A DNA stretch of 24,079 nt from Corallococcus sp. CAG:1435 (lineage in GTDB: Bacteria; Bacillota; Clostridia; Christensenellales; CAG-314): positions 109,963-134,041 of the forward strand of contig HF998468.1 of the NCBI GenBank assembly GCA_000433775.1. The letters are read 5' to 3'. Below, piece by piece: positions 7,001 to 14,477 of this stretch. Made by a program: the position numbers and the translations under genes. The first letter of the stretch is position 1; the number at the start of each line of letters is the position of its first letter. Under the pieces are notes generated by a model. The model was not told where the DNA came from, made no database searches, and saw only the letters and a program-made list of their open reading frames with translations.

Positions 7001-10000
7001 ATGCTGCAACTGAAAAACATCAAAAAAAGGTACGAAGCGGGGGAGTTTTCCGTTGACGCATTGAAGGGTATTACCCTCAGTTTCCGCACAAGCGAGTTTG
7101 TGTCCATTTTGGGGCCTTCCGGCTGCGGAAAAACGACAATGCTCAACATTATCGGCGGATTGGATAAGTACACCAGCGGCGATTTGATAATCAACGGAAA
7201 AAGCACGGAAAAATTCACCGACCGTGATTGGGACGCCTACCGCAACCATTCGGTGGGATTCGTCTTCCAAAGTTACAACCTCATTCCCCACCAGACGGCG
7301 TTGCAAAACGTGGAATTGGCGTTGGCATTGTCGGGGGTAAAGCGTGCCGAACGTGTGCGCCGTGCCAAAGAGGCGTTGGACAGCGTGGGGCTTAAAAACA
7401 TGTACAACAAGCGTCCCAACGAAATGAGCGGCGGACAGATGCAACGTGTTGCCATTGCCCGTGCCATTGTCAACAATCCCGACATTGTGCTTGCCGACGA
7501 GCCTACGGGTGCCTTGGATACGGAAACAAGTTTGCAGGTAATGGAAATATTGAAGGAAATTTCCCGAGACAGATTGGTGGTTATGGTAACTCACAACCCC
7601 GACCTTGCCGAAAGATATTCCACACGTGTTGTCAACATGCTGGACGGTTTGCTTGTGTCCGATTCCAAACCCCTCACGCAGGAGGAAATTCAGCAGGAAA
7701 CAAAGGCGGACGAAGTCCGTATGCAACAGGAAAAAGTTGCGGAAAAGACGCTTCGACGCAGAGAGAAAAAGCCCTCCATGTCGTTGGGAACATCCTTCAT
7801 GCTGTCGCTCAAAAACCTGTTTTCCAAACGTGGCAGAACAATACTCACAAGTCTTGCCGGCAGTATCGGAATAATCGGCATTGCGCTTATTTTCGCCGTT
7901 TCGCAGGGGGCAACAAACTACATTGCCTCCGTGCAGGAAGACACGTTGGCTTCCTATCCGCTAACCATTCAGGAAACGCACACCGACATGGGCAGTTTGT
8001 TTCAGTCTTTTGTAGGTTCGGCAACCTCACAGGAAGAACACGATCTTGACGCCGTCTACGAAAAAATGGCGTTGTACAATCTGGCGGAGTCATTTTCCAA
8101 CATTCAGCAGACGGAAAACGACCTTGCCGCTTACAAAAAATATCTCGACAATCAATTGAAAGACCCAAACAGCGTAGTTTCGCAATCGCTGAACGGCGTA
8201 CATTACGGATACAATCTGGATTTGCTTGTGTACACCAAAAACATCGACGGCGAGGTGATACGTGCCGACACGTCGGAATTGGTAATGGAAGTGGTAAGCA
8301 GTTTCTACGGGGTGGACATCTCGCAGATGATAACTTCCGGTAGCGGTTTGTTTTCGTCGTTGCTGCAAACGGGAGGTACTCTCACAATGTGGGAGGAAAT
8401 GCTTCCTGCCACAGACGGCGGTGTCGTCAATGAAATGTTGAAGTCGCAGTACGACCTTGTTTTCGGCAACTGGCCGGACAGTTACAGCGACCCGACCAAC
8501 AAAATCGTGTTGGTGGTGGACGACAACAACGAAATAGACGACATGACGCTTTACGCATTGGGGCTCAAATCCACCGAGGAAATAGATGCCATATTGGACG
8601 CCGCTCAAAAAGGAGAGGAACCCCCTGCAAGTACGCAAAAACACTGGACGTATGAAGAAATTTGCAACTTGCAGTACAAAACCATCTTCAATTACGAACG
8701 CTATCAAAAAATGGGCAACCTGTGGTACGACGCCACGGAAATAGACAACGTGCTGAATTCCATGTACGAAAACGACAGTGTGGGAATGAAACTTGAAGTG
8801 GTGGGAATAATCCGTCCCAACCCCGACGTTGCGTCGCACATGCTTTCGGGAAATATCTGTTACACTTCGGCGCTTACGCAGTACGTGATAGCACAGGCGC
8901 AGGATTCGCAGATAGTGCAGGAACAAAAAGCCAACCCCAATGTGGACGTCTTCACGGGGCTGTACTTCCAAAACAACAATTTGCCCGTTGAGCAGAAAGC
9001 GCAGTTTTTCACCGACTACGTTTCCGGTTTGGACGTGTCGGGTAAAGCCGATGTTTATTTGACCATCAACACCGTGCCAACCGATGCCGAGGTGGAACAA
9101 GCCACGACGCAACTGTACGGCATGGAAGAAGAACAGTTGCGTTCCACAATACTGAATTTGTACAAAATGGCAGGCAGCGTTTCGGGTACGCAATCCCCTC
9201 AGGTGGAGGACTATCTCAGCAAGTTGAGTTTTGAAGAGTTGCAAAAGTTGATTCCCACCGTTGCGCCGGGGTATGCAACGTACACCAAAACAATTCAAAT
9301 AATGATGACGTTGCCCACCGAGCAGCAACGTGCCGACAAACTGGACGAAGACATTGCTTCCTACACGGTGGAGCAAAAAGCCAACTGTTTCGACACGGCA
9401 ATGCCGTTTTCTTCCACAACCTACGACGACAACCTTGCCGAACTTGGCGATCTGGACTTGGCGTCCCCCTCTTCAATCAGTCTGTACGCCGTTTCATTTG
9501 CCGCCAAAGACGACATCGAAAAGGACATTGCACGCTACAACGAAGGCGTTTCTGAAGAACAGAAGTTGGAGTACACCGACTACGTTGGTTTGCTTATGAG
9601 AAGCGTAACAACCATCATTGACGCCATCACCTACATTTTGGTGGCCTTTGTGTCCATTTCTCTCATTGTGTCTTCCATTATGATAGGGGTGATAACGCTC
9701 ATTTCCGTACAGGAACGCACAAAAGAAATAGGTATTTTGCGTGCAATAGGCGCAAGCAAACGCAACGTTTCCAGCATGTTCAATGCCGAAACGGTAATAA
9801 TCGGATTTGCTTCCGGCTTGCTGGGAGTGGTGGTAACCTATCTGCTGTGTCTGCTTGTGAACGTGATTTTGCACAGTCTTACGGGTATTCTTACCCTCAA
9901 CGCCGTGTTGCCTTTCTGGGTGGCAATGGTGCTTGTGCTTATAAGCATGTTGCTTACTTTGGTTGCAGGACTGATACCTTCACGCAGTGCGGCAAAGAAA

Positions 10001-10030
10001 GACCCCGTGGTGGCTTTGCGCACGGAATAA
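7001..10030 (+). CDS. ABC transporter, fused ATPase and FtsX-like permease (MacB-type architecture)
   Basis: A 1009-residue fusion of an ABC ATPase and an FtsX/MacB-like permease. ATPase landmarks: Walker A GPSGCGKTT (38-46), Q-loop Gln90, signature SGGQ (143-146), Walker B LADEP (164-168, Glu167 catalytic), switch His198. A linker with charged residues leads to a first transmembrane helix (about 281-301), then a long extracytoplasmic region (about 310-870), then three helices at the C-terminus with the FtsX-type loop ERTKEIGILRAIGASKRNV (905-923). Four helices per chain and a large outer domain are the MacB/LolCDE mechanotransmission plan, used for export of peptides, lipoproteins or antimicrobials rather than import. 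The ATG at 7001 is chosen for its AAAGGAG ribosome binding site and because it begins with the canonical LQLKNIKKRY strand. No adaptor gene is adjacent. The substrate cannot be inferred. Confidence 0.92.
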   Translation: MLQLKNIKKRYEAGEFSVDALKGITLSFRTSEFVSILGPSGCGKTTMLNIIGGLDKYTSGDLIINGKSTEKFTDRDWDAYRNHSVGFVFQSYNLIPHQTALQNVELALALSGVKRAERVRRAKEALDSVGLKNMYNKRPNEMSGGQMQRVAIARAIVNNPDIVLADEPTGALDTETSLQVMEILKEISRDRLVVMVTHNPDLAERYSTRVVNMLDGLLVSDSKPLTQEEIQQETKADEVRMQQEKVAEKTLRRREKKPSMSLGTSFMLSLKNLFSKRGRTILTSLAGSIGIIGIALIFAVSQGATNYIASVQEDTLASYPLTIQETHTDMGSLFQSFVGSATSQEEHDLDAVYEKMALYNLAESFSNIQQTENDLAAYKKYLDNQLKDPNSVVSQSLNGVHYGYNLDLLVYTKNIDGEVIRADTSELVMEVVSSFYGVDISQMITSGSGLFSSLLQTGGTLTMWEEMLPATDGGVVNEMLKSQYDLVFGNWPDSYSDPTNKIVLVVDDNNEIDDMTLYALGLKSTEEIDAILDAAQKGEEPPASTQKHWTYEEICNLQYKTIFNYERYQKMGNLWYDATEIDNVLNSMYENDSVGMKLEVVGIIRPNPDVASHMLSGNICYTSALTQYVIAQAQDSQIVQEQKANPNVDVFTGLYFQNNNLPVEQKAQFFTDYVSGLDVSGKADVYLTINTVPTDAEVEQATTQLYGMEEEQLRSTILNLYKMAGSVSGTQSPQVEDYLSKLSFEELQKLIPTVAPGYATYTKTIQIMMTLPTEQQRADKLDEDIASYTVEQKANCFDTAMPFSSTTYDDNLAELGDLDLASPSSISLYAVSFAAKDDIEKDIARYNEGVSEEQKLEYTDYVGLLMRSVTTIIDAITYILVAFVSISLIVSSIMIGVITLISVQERTKEIGILRAIGASKRNVSSMFNAETVIIGFASGLLGVVVTYLLCLLVNVILHSLTGILTLNAVLPFWVAMVLVLISMLLTLVAGLIPSRSAAKKDPVVALRTE

Positions 10031-10051
10031 CAACGCTTTCACAAAAATTTT

Positions 10052-10095
10052 CAACTTAAAAAGGGCTACGGCATTGCCGTGCCCTTTTTAAGTTG
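10052..10095. terminator. Intrinsic terminator after the ABC transporter
   Basis: A 15-bp perfect outer stem (10052-10066 with 10081-10095) continues, after one bulged base, into a 5-bp inner stem ACGGC/GCCGT closed by a 3-nt loop. The stem's own T/A tracts (CCCTTTTTAAG) make it usable in either direction. It ends the ABC transporter unit. Confidence 0.8.
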
Positions 10096-10152
10096 CACAC
10101 GACACGGGCACAAAGTTTTGTCAAAAACGTTTGACCTTTTTCCGCCGTTGTG

Positions 10153-10181
10153 TTGTCACCGATTTTTTTGTGTGTTACAAT
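10153..10181 (+). promoter_or_regulatory. Promoter placing the transcription start at the ATG (leaderless mRNA)
   Basis: TTGTCA (10153-10158), 17-bp spacer, TACAAT (10176-10181). Only 6 nt separate the -10 from the ATG at 10188, so the expected +1 coincides with the start codon. No Shine-Dalgarno sequence precedes that ATG. Confidence 0.7.
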
Positions 10182-10187
10182 TGTATC

Positions 10188-11312
10188 ATGAAACTTCTGA
10201 TACCTTGTGCCACAGGGCTTGAAGCGGTGGTAAAAAGACAACTTCTATTGTTGGGTTACGGCGAAACACGTGCCGTAAACGGCAGAATATCGGTGGAAAA
10301 CTGTTCCTGGTCGGACGTGGCACGTCTCAACGTTTTTTTGCGTAGCGGCGAAAGGGTGCTTGTGCAGTTGGCAAGTTTTCAGGCAACCACTTTCGACCAA
10401 TTATTCGACGGAGTGGCTTCCGTTGCCTGGGGAGATTGGATTGACGCACAGGGCAAAGTTACCGTGGTAACAAAAGCGGTGGACAGCCTGCTTTTTGCCC
10501 ACCATTCCATTCAGGCGGTAGGCAAAAAAGCCGTCGTTTCCGTTCTTCAACGCAAGTACGGCAGCGTTGAGGAAAGCGGTGCGGAATACAAGGTGGAATT
10601 GGACATAACAAAAAACACCGTATCCGTCAATCTGGACACCTCCGGCGTGGGTTTGCACAAGAGAGGGTATCGCACTTTGGCGTATTCCGCCCCCTTGAAG
10701 GAAACAACAGCCGCCGCCCTGATTGACCTTTCGGTGTGGAATCCCGACAAAATGTTTTGCGATTTGTTTTGCGGAAGCGGCACATTGCCGATAGAAGCGG
10801 CAATAAAAGCGTTGAAAATAGCCCCCGGCAGAAACCGCACCTTTGCATTTCAGCAGTGGAACTGCGTGGACAAAAACGCTCTTTCTTTTGCGTTTCAGGA
10901 AGCGGACGACATCAGGCAAAACCGTCAACTCAACATTGTGGGAGGAGACGTCAACGCCAAGGCGGTGGACATTGCGTGGTATCACGCCAAGCAGGCAGGC
11001 GTGGAAAACAGCGTAAAGTTCAATTTGCGCAGCGCACAGGAATTTGTTACGCGTCAAAGTTACGGCGTCAACATAAGCAATCCCCCCTACGGCGAAAGGT
11101 TGGGCGACGTGCAGGAGGCTCGCCAAATTGCCCGTGATATGGGCAAACTGTACCGCACGTTGGACAAGTGGAACTTCTATTTTTTGTCGCCCAGTCAGGA
11201 CTTCGAAAGGGATTTCGGACGCCGTGCCGACAAAAAACGCTACATTTTCAATGCGGGAATAAAGTGCAGTTTCTACACGTTTTGCGGTCCCAAACCTCCC
11301 AAAACTTTGTGA
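10188..11312 (+). CDS. THUMP-domain class I SAM RNA methyltransferase (YpsC/RlmL-like)
   Basis: A 374-residue SAM-dependent RNA methyltransferase of the YpsC/RlmL (COG0116) type, expected to make N2-methylguanosine in 23S rRNA. An N-terminal ferredoxin-like plus THUMP region (about 1-150) starts with the family's ATGLEAVVKRQL and is followed by the linker GLHKRGYR (155-162). The Rossmann methyltransferase domain has SAM motif I as LFCGSGTLPIEA (193-204) and the amino-methyltransferase motif NPPYGER (298-304). The start at 10188 is chosen because it reproduces the family N-terminus; a longer frame could begin only at a TTG at 10131, upstream of the promoter. Length fits single-domain Gram-positive YpsC proteins, lacking the extra C-terminal methyltransferase of E. 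coli RlmL. The last 20 codons are duplicated downstream (11399-11461). Confidence 0.92.
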   Translation: MKLLIPCATGLEAVVKRQLLLLGYGETRAVNGRISVENCSWSDVARLNVFLRSGERVLVQLASFQATTFDQLFDGVASVAWGDWIDAQGKVTVVTKAVDSLLFAHHSIQAVGKKAVVSVLQRKYGSVEESGAEYKVELDITKNTVSVNLDTSGVGLHKRGYRTLAYSAPLKETTAAALIDLSVWNPDKMFCDLFCGSGTLPIEAAIKALKIAPGRNRTFAFQQWNCVDKNALSFAFQEADDIRQNRQLNIVGGDVNAKAVDIAWYHAKQAGVENSVKFNLRSAQEFVTRQSYGVNISNPPYGERLGDVQEARQIARDMGKLYRTLDKWNFYFLSPSQDFERDFGRRADKKRYIFNAGIKCSFYTFCGPKPPKTL

Positions 11313-11541
11313 AAGCAAAACATGACGAGGAAAACGTTGCAATATTGTTTGCTTCCTATGCGTGTTTATTTGTTTCAAAACATTTTTGTACCAATTCCAT
11401 GCGGGAATAAAATGCAGTTTCTACACGTTTTGCGGTCCCAAACCGCCCAAAAATTTGTGAAAAAAAACTGACGTCGGGAAGCGTTGCAAGATTGTTTACT
11501 TCCTATGCGTGTTTATTTGTTTCAAAACAGTTTTGTACCAA
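11251..11541 (+). repeat. Diverged tandem duplication of the methyltransferase gene's 3' end
   Basis: Copy 1 (about 11251-11394) covers the last 20 codons plus downstream DNA; copy 2 (about 11399-11541) repeats it with a period of 147-148 bp. The copied coding part still reads NAGIKCSFYTFCGPKPPKNL and stop, differing from copy 1 at three bases in about 63 (two silent, one Thr to Asn). The non-coding part is more diverged. Copy 2 lies outside the gene and abuts the terminator at 11541. Confidence 0.85.
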
Positions 11542-11569
11542 AAAAGACGGCTTTTGCCGTCTTTTTTTT
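11541..11569 (+). terminator. Intrinsic terminator after the methyltransferase gene
   Basis: GACGGC (11546-11551) and GCCGTC (11556-11561) flank a four-T loop, with five A before and eight T (11562-11569) after. This is a canonical rho-independent terminator, also usable leftwards. Confidence 0.9.
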
Positions 11570-11672
11570 GCAGAGTTAATTTGTAAGTAAACTATTGCTT
11601 TATTGAAAAGGTGAATTATACTTTCAAGTGCAGCACCTGAAGAAAAAAGAAAAAGTGCATATAAATCTCTGG

Positions 11673-11678
11673 TATAAT
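11673..11678 (+). promoter_or_regulatory. Extended -10 upstream of the IS30 remnant
   Basis: TGGTATAAT ends at 11678 and forms an extended -10 about 37 nt upstream of the remnant start codon. No good -35 is present. It is probably the original transposase promoter. Confidence 0.45.
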
Positions 11679-11714
11679 AGGTTAAGCAAAAAAACACACA
11701 CCAAGGAGAAATAT

Positions 11715-11792
11715 GTGAACTACAATCATCTTACCATAGAAGAGCGTTGTTGTATACGAGAATCCTACAAAAAAGGTAAAAGTTTCTGTTAA
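11715..11792 (+). pseudogene. Truncated IS30-family transposase (N-terminal remnant)
   Basis: A 25-codon frame starting with GTG at 11715, 6 nt after an AAGGAG ribosome binding site. Its peptide NYNHLTIEERCCIRESYKKG matches the start of IS30-family transposases (Y-x-HLTIEER followed by a short helix and the helix-turn-helix). It stops where the family would continue with the HTH (S-x-EIA); the stop TAA replaces what could have been a GAA codon, and the DNA after it has no further transposase similarity. The rest of the element, including its right end, is gone. The DNA before it (from about 11579) probably contains the left inverted repeat, but without the partner end I cannot define it. Confidence 0.7.
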
Positions 11793-11897
11793 ATTTTGAA
11801 ATTTTCTTGTTTGGCGTTTCGGACTTTTGCGAGTATCTTTTATGCCGTATTGCGTAAACTTGCCCTTTGCAATTTGTCTTTTTAACAAAATTGTAAA

Positions 11898-11907
11898 GGG
11901 GGGGGGG
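11898..11907. repeat. Ten-base poly-G tract
   Basis: A run of ten G on the plus strand between the IS30 remnant and the 3' end of mntP. It is the longest G homopolymer I saw in the window. No credible reading frame runs through it. Confidence 0.9.
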
Positions 11908-11945
11908 ACAATTTCCGTTTTTCCCTTTCATGTATTCGCAAACAG

Positions 11946-11972
11946 TCGCCGTAGGGCGAATTTTTGTTTTTA
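11946..11972 (+). terminator. Short terminator-like hairpin downstream of mntP
   Basis: TCGCC (11946-11950) pairs with GGCGA (11955-11959) around a 4-nt loop, followed by ATTTTTGTTTTTA on the plus strand. The polarity suits rightward transcription (the IS30 remnant), not mntP, which runs leftwards. Confidence 0.4.
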
Positions 11973-11982
11973 CTTGTTTGTT

Positions 11983-12582
11983 TTATGCTGCGGGGAAAAA
12001 TACGCCTGTAATAAAAATTTCCAGTCCAATACCGATAAGTATTATTCCGCCGAAAATTTCCGCTTTGTTGCCCAATTTTGTGCCGAATTTTTTGCCGACG
12101 TACACCCCTCCGACACAAATTGCAAACGTTACCAATGCAATTATTGCAACGCTTGTCAATGCCTGCCACACGTCGTAGGAGGAAACGGTGAAACCCACCG
12201 AAAGGGCGTCGATACTTGTTGCCACAGCCTGCGTAAGCAATACAACTGCGGTAAGATTTTTGTGCGACTGCTGTTCGGAGGAGTTTTCCTTGTGCGTTAC
12301 ACCTTCGTAAATCATTTTTCCGCCAATAAACCCCAACAACGCCAAAGCAATGTAGGGGATTGCCACGGTGAATTTGTCAAACTGTTGCGCCACAGTGCGC
12401 ACGCAAATCCAACCAATCATGGGCATAAGCGCCTGAAAAAATGCAAATATCAACGCAACAAGCACCACCTTGCGCACTTTCATGTTTGGGTCGTTGAGTC
12501 CGTTTGCCATAGAAACGGCGCATGCGTCCATTGCAAGTCCCACTCCCAAAAGAATACTGTTCAAAATAAGTTTCCACCACAT
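11983..12582 (-). CDS. mntP: Manganese efflux pump MntP
   Basis: A 199-residue MntP/YebN-family exporter that pumps Mn(II) out of the cell. Six transmembrane helices are visible. The two family repeats each carry the conserved acidic motif: GLAMDACAVSMANG (15-28, Asp19) and ATSIDALSVGF (121-131, Asp125). In E. coli MntP the corresponding aspartates are required for Mn transport. GGAGGAAT lies just before the ATG at 12582. The leader is unusual: I found no good promoter within about 500 bp upstream, but a yybP-ykoY-type manganese riboswitch with its own promoter lies at 13139-13260 on the same strand. That riboswitch class commonly controls mntP. The intervening DNA carries a decayed anti-sigma gene fragment. 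Confidence 0.93.
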   Translation of the reverse strand: MWWKLILNSILLGVGLAMDACAVSMANGLNDPNMKVRKVVLVALIFAFFQALMPMIGWICVRTVAQQFDKFTVAIPYIALALLGFIGGKMIYEGVTHKENSSEQQSHKNLTAVVLLTQAVATSIDALSVGFTVSSYDVWQALTSVAIIALVTFAICVGGVYVGKKFGTKLGNKAEIFGGIILIGIGLEIFITGVFFPAA

Positions 12583-13102
12583 ATTTTATTCCTCCGCAAT
12601 TCGGGTAATTCCTTTCAAACCGACAGTAGTGCAAAAACCGTTGCAGTACCTGACAAAAATTGCCGTACAAAATGACAACCGCCGCATTGTTTCAATCATT
12701 CTTTGCCGTCCGACGTGTGAAAATGGTCTTTTGTCGGACGTTGTTTGCCGAGTAAGCATCGGGATACTTCCCCCGAAGGTTGTTCGGGCAATTTGCAATT
12801 TTTGCAACTTGCCGTTGGGCGATAGCGCACATCGAAGAACTTGCCGACTACGTTTCCGACAAAGTTTTTGGCAGGGCATGGAAACATTTGTGCAACTGTT
12901 TTCTTTGGTGTGGTCGGACGTTCATGCTTGTCAACTCTTGCATTTTGGGCATTTTGGCGTCGTCAGGCGTTTTCAACGAAAACACTGCTGTATTTTCGAC
13001 GAAAAGCACAAAAACACGCAACCGCTACTCAAACAACTTGGCAGCAGCACCGTCAAAAATCCGCCACGGCACAAACATTTGCGCACGGTTGTTTGTTGAA
13101 GC
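12583..13102. other. Interrupted mntP leader region
   Basis: About 520 bp between the riboswitch terminator and mntP. It holds the frameshifted anti-sigma fragment (12819-12920, opposite strand) and a hairpin CGTCCGAC/GTCGGACG (12707-12714 with 12733-12740). Open stretches in it on both strands are short or lack ribosome binding sites. I found no convincing leftward promoter for mntP here. Confidence 0.5.
12819..12920 (+). pseudogene. Frameshifted fragment of an RsgI-like anti-sigma gene
   Basis: About 102 bp align with the intact anti-sigma gene at 15794-15896 (residues 251-284) with roughly 16 differences by eye, including one single-base deletion. The peptide begins AIAHIEELADYVSDKVFG in one frame and continues METFVQLFSLVWSD in another, against AIAHLEELANYISDEVFD and GETLVQLISLVWPD in the intact protein. 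Similarity fades on both sides. The fragment is in plus orientation, opposite to mntP, has no start of its own, and is clearly non-functional. It is the relic of a second, related anti-sigma gene or a partial copy of the present one. Confidence 0.75.
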
Positions 13103-13151
13103 AAAAAAATAACGAGCCTTACACCGACAAAACGTCAGCATAAGTCTCGTT
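13103..13151 (-). terminator. Riboswitch expression-platform terminator
   Basis: On the minus strand an 18-position stem (13134-13151 with 13111-13128, 17 pairs including G-U, one A-G mismatch) is followed by ATTTTTTT (13103-13110). Its 5' arm begins AACGAGAC and overlaps the riboswitch's conserved CGAGAC and the 3' strand of P1, so ligand-stabilised P1 and the terminator exclude each other. Confidence 0.8.
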
Positions 13152-13223
13152 CTTCAATGTCGAACCTGGATATTGTCCATTGTGTAGGCACGACAACTAA
13201 AACTAGCGAACTACTCCCTTACG
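13139..13223 (-). ncRNA. yybP-ykoY (manganese) riboswitch aptamer
   Basis: Read on the minus strand, P1 is CGUAAG (13223-13218) with CUUAUG (13144-13139). Just inside it are the two conserved internal-loop strands expected of the class: GGGAGUAG on the 5' side and an ACGAGAC segment on the 3' side, with two further hairpin arms between them. The class senses Mn(II) and commonly controls mntP, the next gene downstream on this strand. A promoter lies immediately upstream (13232-13260) and a mutually exclusive terminator downstream, giving an ON switch. Identification is by motif and context; a covariance-model search was not run. Confidence 0.75.
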
Positions 13224-13231
13224 ATGAAAGT

Positions 13232-13260
13232 ATTCTAACACAAAAGAATTTGCACGGCAA
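13232..13260 (-). promoter_or_regulatory. Sigma-A promoter of the manganese riboswitch transcript
   Basis: TTGCCG (13255-13260), 17-bp spacer, TAGAAT (13232-13237) on the minus strand, placing transcription start just before the aptamer's P1. Confidence 0.75.
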
Positions 13261-13612
13261 CTGTTTTAAGGTAACCAAACGTGTAAAAACACGCCAACGG
13301 TGCGCAGGGTAACGTCCAAAAGCCTTTTTAAGTACTCGACACGGCATTGTAACGCAAGCAGGCTTTTGTTGCAAAGCCACTGTCGGGGAATCTGCATGCA
13401 CAGTTGATTCCGTGTAGTTTTTGGTATCTGCAGGTTGCCCGAGCAACAATTTCCAAGGTATTTTCCCTTTGTTTTGCGCAGTGGCAATCGCTCTGTTTCA
13501 AAAAACATTTTCCAACTTTCAATGTAGTTGCCACTTTGTGCAAATGCCTGAAATCTGCTTATTGTGCAATTTTTTCAAGTACGGTAGGGCAAATTGCGTA
13601 CAATCACGCAAT
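13261..13612. other. Intergenic region, no gene recognised
   Basis: About 350 bp between the riboswitch promoter and the 3' end of the acetyltransferase gene. Short open stretches on both strands have no ribosome binding sites or family features. A 7-bp inverted repeat AAAAGCC/GGCTTTT spans about 13318-13363 with a long loop and is unlikely to matter. Confidence 0.4.
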
Positions 13613-14251
13613 CTACTCCTTGTTTTGCTTTTCCCTTTGCAGGTCTGCGTAAAAATCGTCCGCCTGTTGTTTCCAGAACATGGCGTCGTCATCCGTTATT
13701 TTGCGAATTACCCTGCACGGGTTGCCACACGCAACCACGCCGTCGGGAATATCGTGCGTAACAACGGAGTTGGAACCTATCACCACGTTGTTGCCGATTG
13801 TAACGCCGGGGTTTATCACGGTGTTGCCGCCAATCCACACGTCGTTTCCTATCGTAACGCTGTACCCGTATTCGAGTTGTGCGTTGCGCACGTCCTTGTC
13901 GATGGGGTGTCCAGCAGTGTACACGCACACACGTGGAGCCATGAAAACATTGTCGCCTATGGTAATTTTGTTTACGTCCAGCATTATGCAGTCGTAGTTT
14001 GCGTAAAAGTTGTCGCCGATACTGATGTTGCAACCGTAATCGCAAAAAAACGGTTTGTTGATAAAACTGTTTTCGCCAAGGTGTGCAAAAAGTTGTTTTG
14101 CAAGCGAACGCCTTGTTTCAAAGTCGCCGAAAGAGGTGGCGTTGAATTTGTCCAAAAATTCCTCTTTGTTTTTTTGCATTTGTTCTCTTTTTTCATCCGG
14201 CACAAGGCAACAGTACAGTTTGCCTTCCAGCATACGTTTAACCTGAGACAT
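13613..14251 (-). CDS. Sugar O-acetyltransferase (LacA/Maa family, left-handed beta-helix)
   Basis: A 212-residue acetyl-CoA-dependent sugar O-acetyltransferase of the galactoside/maltose acetyltransferase type. The N-terminal MLEGKLYCCLVPDE (7-20) is the Maa-type cap, and the rest shows the hexapeptide repeats of a left-handed beta-helix (for example ISIGDN, ITIGDN, VTIGND, VTIGNN, VVIGSN). The catalytic His sits in YTAGHPID at His115, the same number as in E. coli LacA, and the C-terminal GNPCRVIRKI is the family's closing strand. The ATG at 14251 is preferred over a longer in-frame start because AGGAGG lies 6-7 nt upstream and the N-terminus then matches the family. A sigma-A promoter lies at 14277-14305. 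The true acceptor sugar cannot be told from sequence. Confidence 0.92.
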   Translation of the reverse strand: MSQVKRMLEGKLYCCLVPDEKREQMQKNKEEFLDKFNATSFGDFETRRSLAKQLFAHLGENSFINKPFFCDYGCNISIGDNFYANYDCIMLDVNKITIGDNVFMAPRVCVYTAGHPIDKDVRNAQLEYGYSVTIGNDVWIGGNTVINPGVTIGNNVVIGSNSVVTHDIPDGVVACGNPCRVIRKITDDDAMFWKQQADDFYADLQREKQNKE

Positions 14252-14276
14252 AACATTCCTCCTGATTTGTACACAC

Positions 14277-14305
14277 ATTGTACCACACGCCGAGCCTGGG
14301 TGCAA
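14277..14305 (-). promoter_or_regulatory. Sigma-A promoter of the acetyltransferase gene
   Basis: On the minus strand TTGCAC (14300-14305), 17-bp spacer, TACAAT (14277-14282), giving a leader of about 20 nt with the AGGAGG site. Confidence 0.7.
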
Positions 14306-14423
14306 ACTGTTTTGCATTGTCATTTTCGTCTGTGAAAATTTTTACCTTTTCAGTTTCGTCTTGCCCTGCTTTGTGTGCAAAGTTTTGCCTTTTTTGACGG
14401 CTTTTGTACACATTTGGATGTGC

Positions 14424-14452
14424 TTGTAAAAAAACTTCGCTTGTGTTACAAT
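14424..14452 (+). promoter_or_regulatory. Possible sigma-A promoter of the ECF sigma gene
   Basis: TTGTAA (14424-14429), 17-bp spacer, TACAAT (14447-14452). It could provide basal transcription of the sigma operon upstream of the ECF-like promoter at 14478-14507. Confidence 0.5.
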
Positions 14453-14477
14453 TTTTGTGGCATAAAAGCGAAAATTT

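Noticed and set aside
8090..9376. 428-codon minus-strand open frame inside the ABC transporter
   Set aside because: A shadow caused by the codon usage of the real gene; His/Val/Phe-rich and without any recognisable domain.
10401..11378. 325-codon minus-strand open frame over the methyltransferase gene
   Set aside because: Antisense to an intact conserved enzyme; no start signals and no domain.
12586..12879. 97-codon minus-strand frame ending at the mntP ribosome binding site
   Set aside because: Its position invited a leader-peptide reading, but it runs antisense through the decayed anti-sigma fragment and has no ribosome binding site.
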